From an uncultured Caldimicrobium sp. (GTDB taxonomy: Bacteria > Desulfobacterota > Thermodesulfobacteria > Thermodesulfobacteriales > Thermodesulfobacteriaceae), in NCBI GenBank assembly GCA_938091475.1, contig CALLJI010000017.1:1-5847 (forward strand): DNA of 5,847 bases, in the 5' to 3' direction. A model generated the notes under the pieces. That model had not been told where the DNA came from and searched no databases. It saw only the letters and a list, made by a program, of their open reading frames with translations. The translations under genes were made by a program, and so were the position numbers. Every line of letters begins with the position of its first letter. The first letter of the stretch is position 1. Positions 5,630-5,847 of this stretch are shown here, piece after piece.

Positions 5630-5847
5630 ATGAACTGCAGAAATAAAGTTTCTTCCCTATTATTATCGACTTTCCTCCTATCTTTAACTCTTGTATTCAT
5701 TTTTTACTCAAATGTTAGGGTTTTTGCCCAAGATATTTGTAAGAACTTAGAATTAGAACTAAAAAAACTTACAGACGAAAATGAAAAAATAAAGGCAGGT
5801 TTAAAAAATAGTGATATATTGCTAATGAAGGCTCAGGAGAAACTTCT
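5630..5847 (+). CDS. Exported protein with predicted coiled coil, 3'-truncated by the window edge
   Basis: Only the first 72 residues are visible. They form a signal peptide (MNCRNK head, hydrophobic core about 10-26, likely cleavage after VFA at residue 33), then Cys37 in DICKNLELEL, then a Lys/Glu/Leu-rich stretch that looks like the start of a helix or coiled coil. There is no lipobox: the cysteine at 37 is not preceded by a typical L-x-G/A pattern. The gene lies 65 bp after the FecR-like gene, with no terminator-like hairpin in between, so it probably continues the same transcription unit and adds another exported helical protein. Its function cannot be judged from this fragment. Confidence 0.85.
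   Translation, partial: MNCRNKVSSLLLSTFLLSLTLVFIFYSNVRVFAQDICKNLELELKKLTDENEKIKAGLKNSDILLMKAQEKL

Overview
The window holds six genes, all on the + strand and closely spaced: a serpin open at the left edge, four complete genes, and a sixth gene cut by the right edge. I see no tRNA, rRNA, CRISPR array, insertion sequence or integrase. The base composition is AT-rich (about 40% GC on the one line I counted). The coiled-coil gene at 896 encodes arginine almost only with AGA/AGG, and ATA is common for isoleucine across the window. Together with Shine-Dalgarno sites before each visible start, this suggests a bacterium, possibly thermophilic. A lipoprotein with a lipobox and an Ala after the Cys, and a FecR-type protein, fit a diderm (Gram-negative type) cell envelope. 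I cannot place the organism further.

Layout. 1-824: the C-terminal two thirds of a serpin with an intact inhibitory hinge and a predicted Lys-Ser scissile bond. 825-895: a short spacer with no clear terminator or promoter. 896-2041: exported coiled-coil protein with a tandem 10-residue repeat right after its signal peptide. 2049-2684: lipoprotein of unknown function. 2665-4572: exported TPR-PDZ-TPR protein, overlapping the lipoprotein gene by 20 bp. 4569-5564: exported coiled-coil protein with a FecR-like domain, joined to the previous gene by an ATGA overlap. 5565-5629: a 65-bp spacer. 5630-5847+: start of another exported protein that goes straight into a predicted helix.

How they may work together. 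From 896 on, every product has an N-terminal export signal, and none shows a recognisable enzyme active site. Instead they carry protein-protein interaction modules: coiled coils, TPRs, a PDZ domain without a protease, and a FecR/peptidoglycan-type sensor fold. The tight coupling (gaps of 7 bp, -20 bp and -4 bp) suggests that the products are made together and form an envelope-associated assembly anchored by the lipoprotein. This is inference; I do not recognise the set as a named system. The serpin may be co-transcribed, since no clear terminator separates it, and would inhibit serine (or cysteine) proteases; no target protease is visible in the window.
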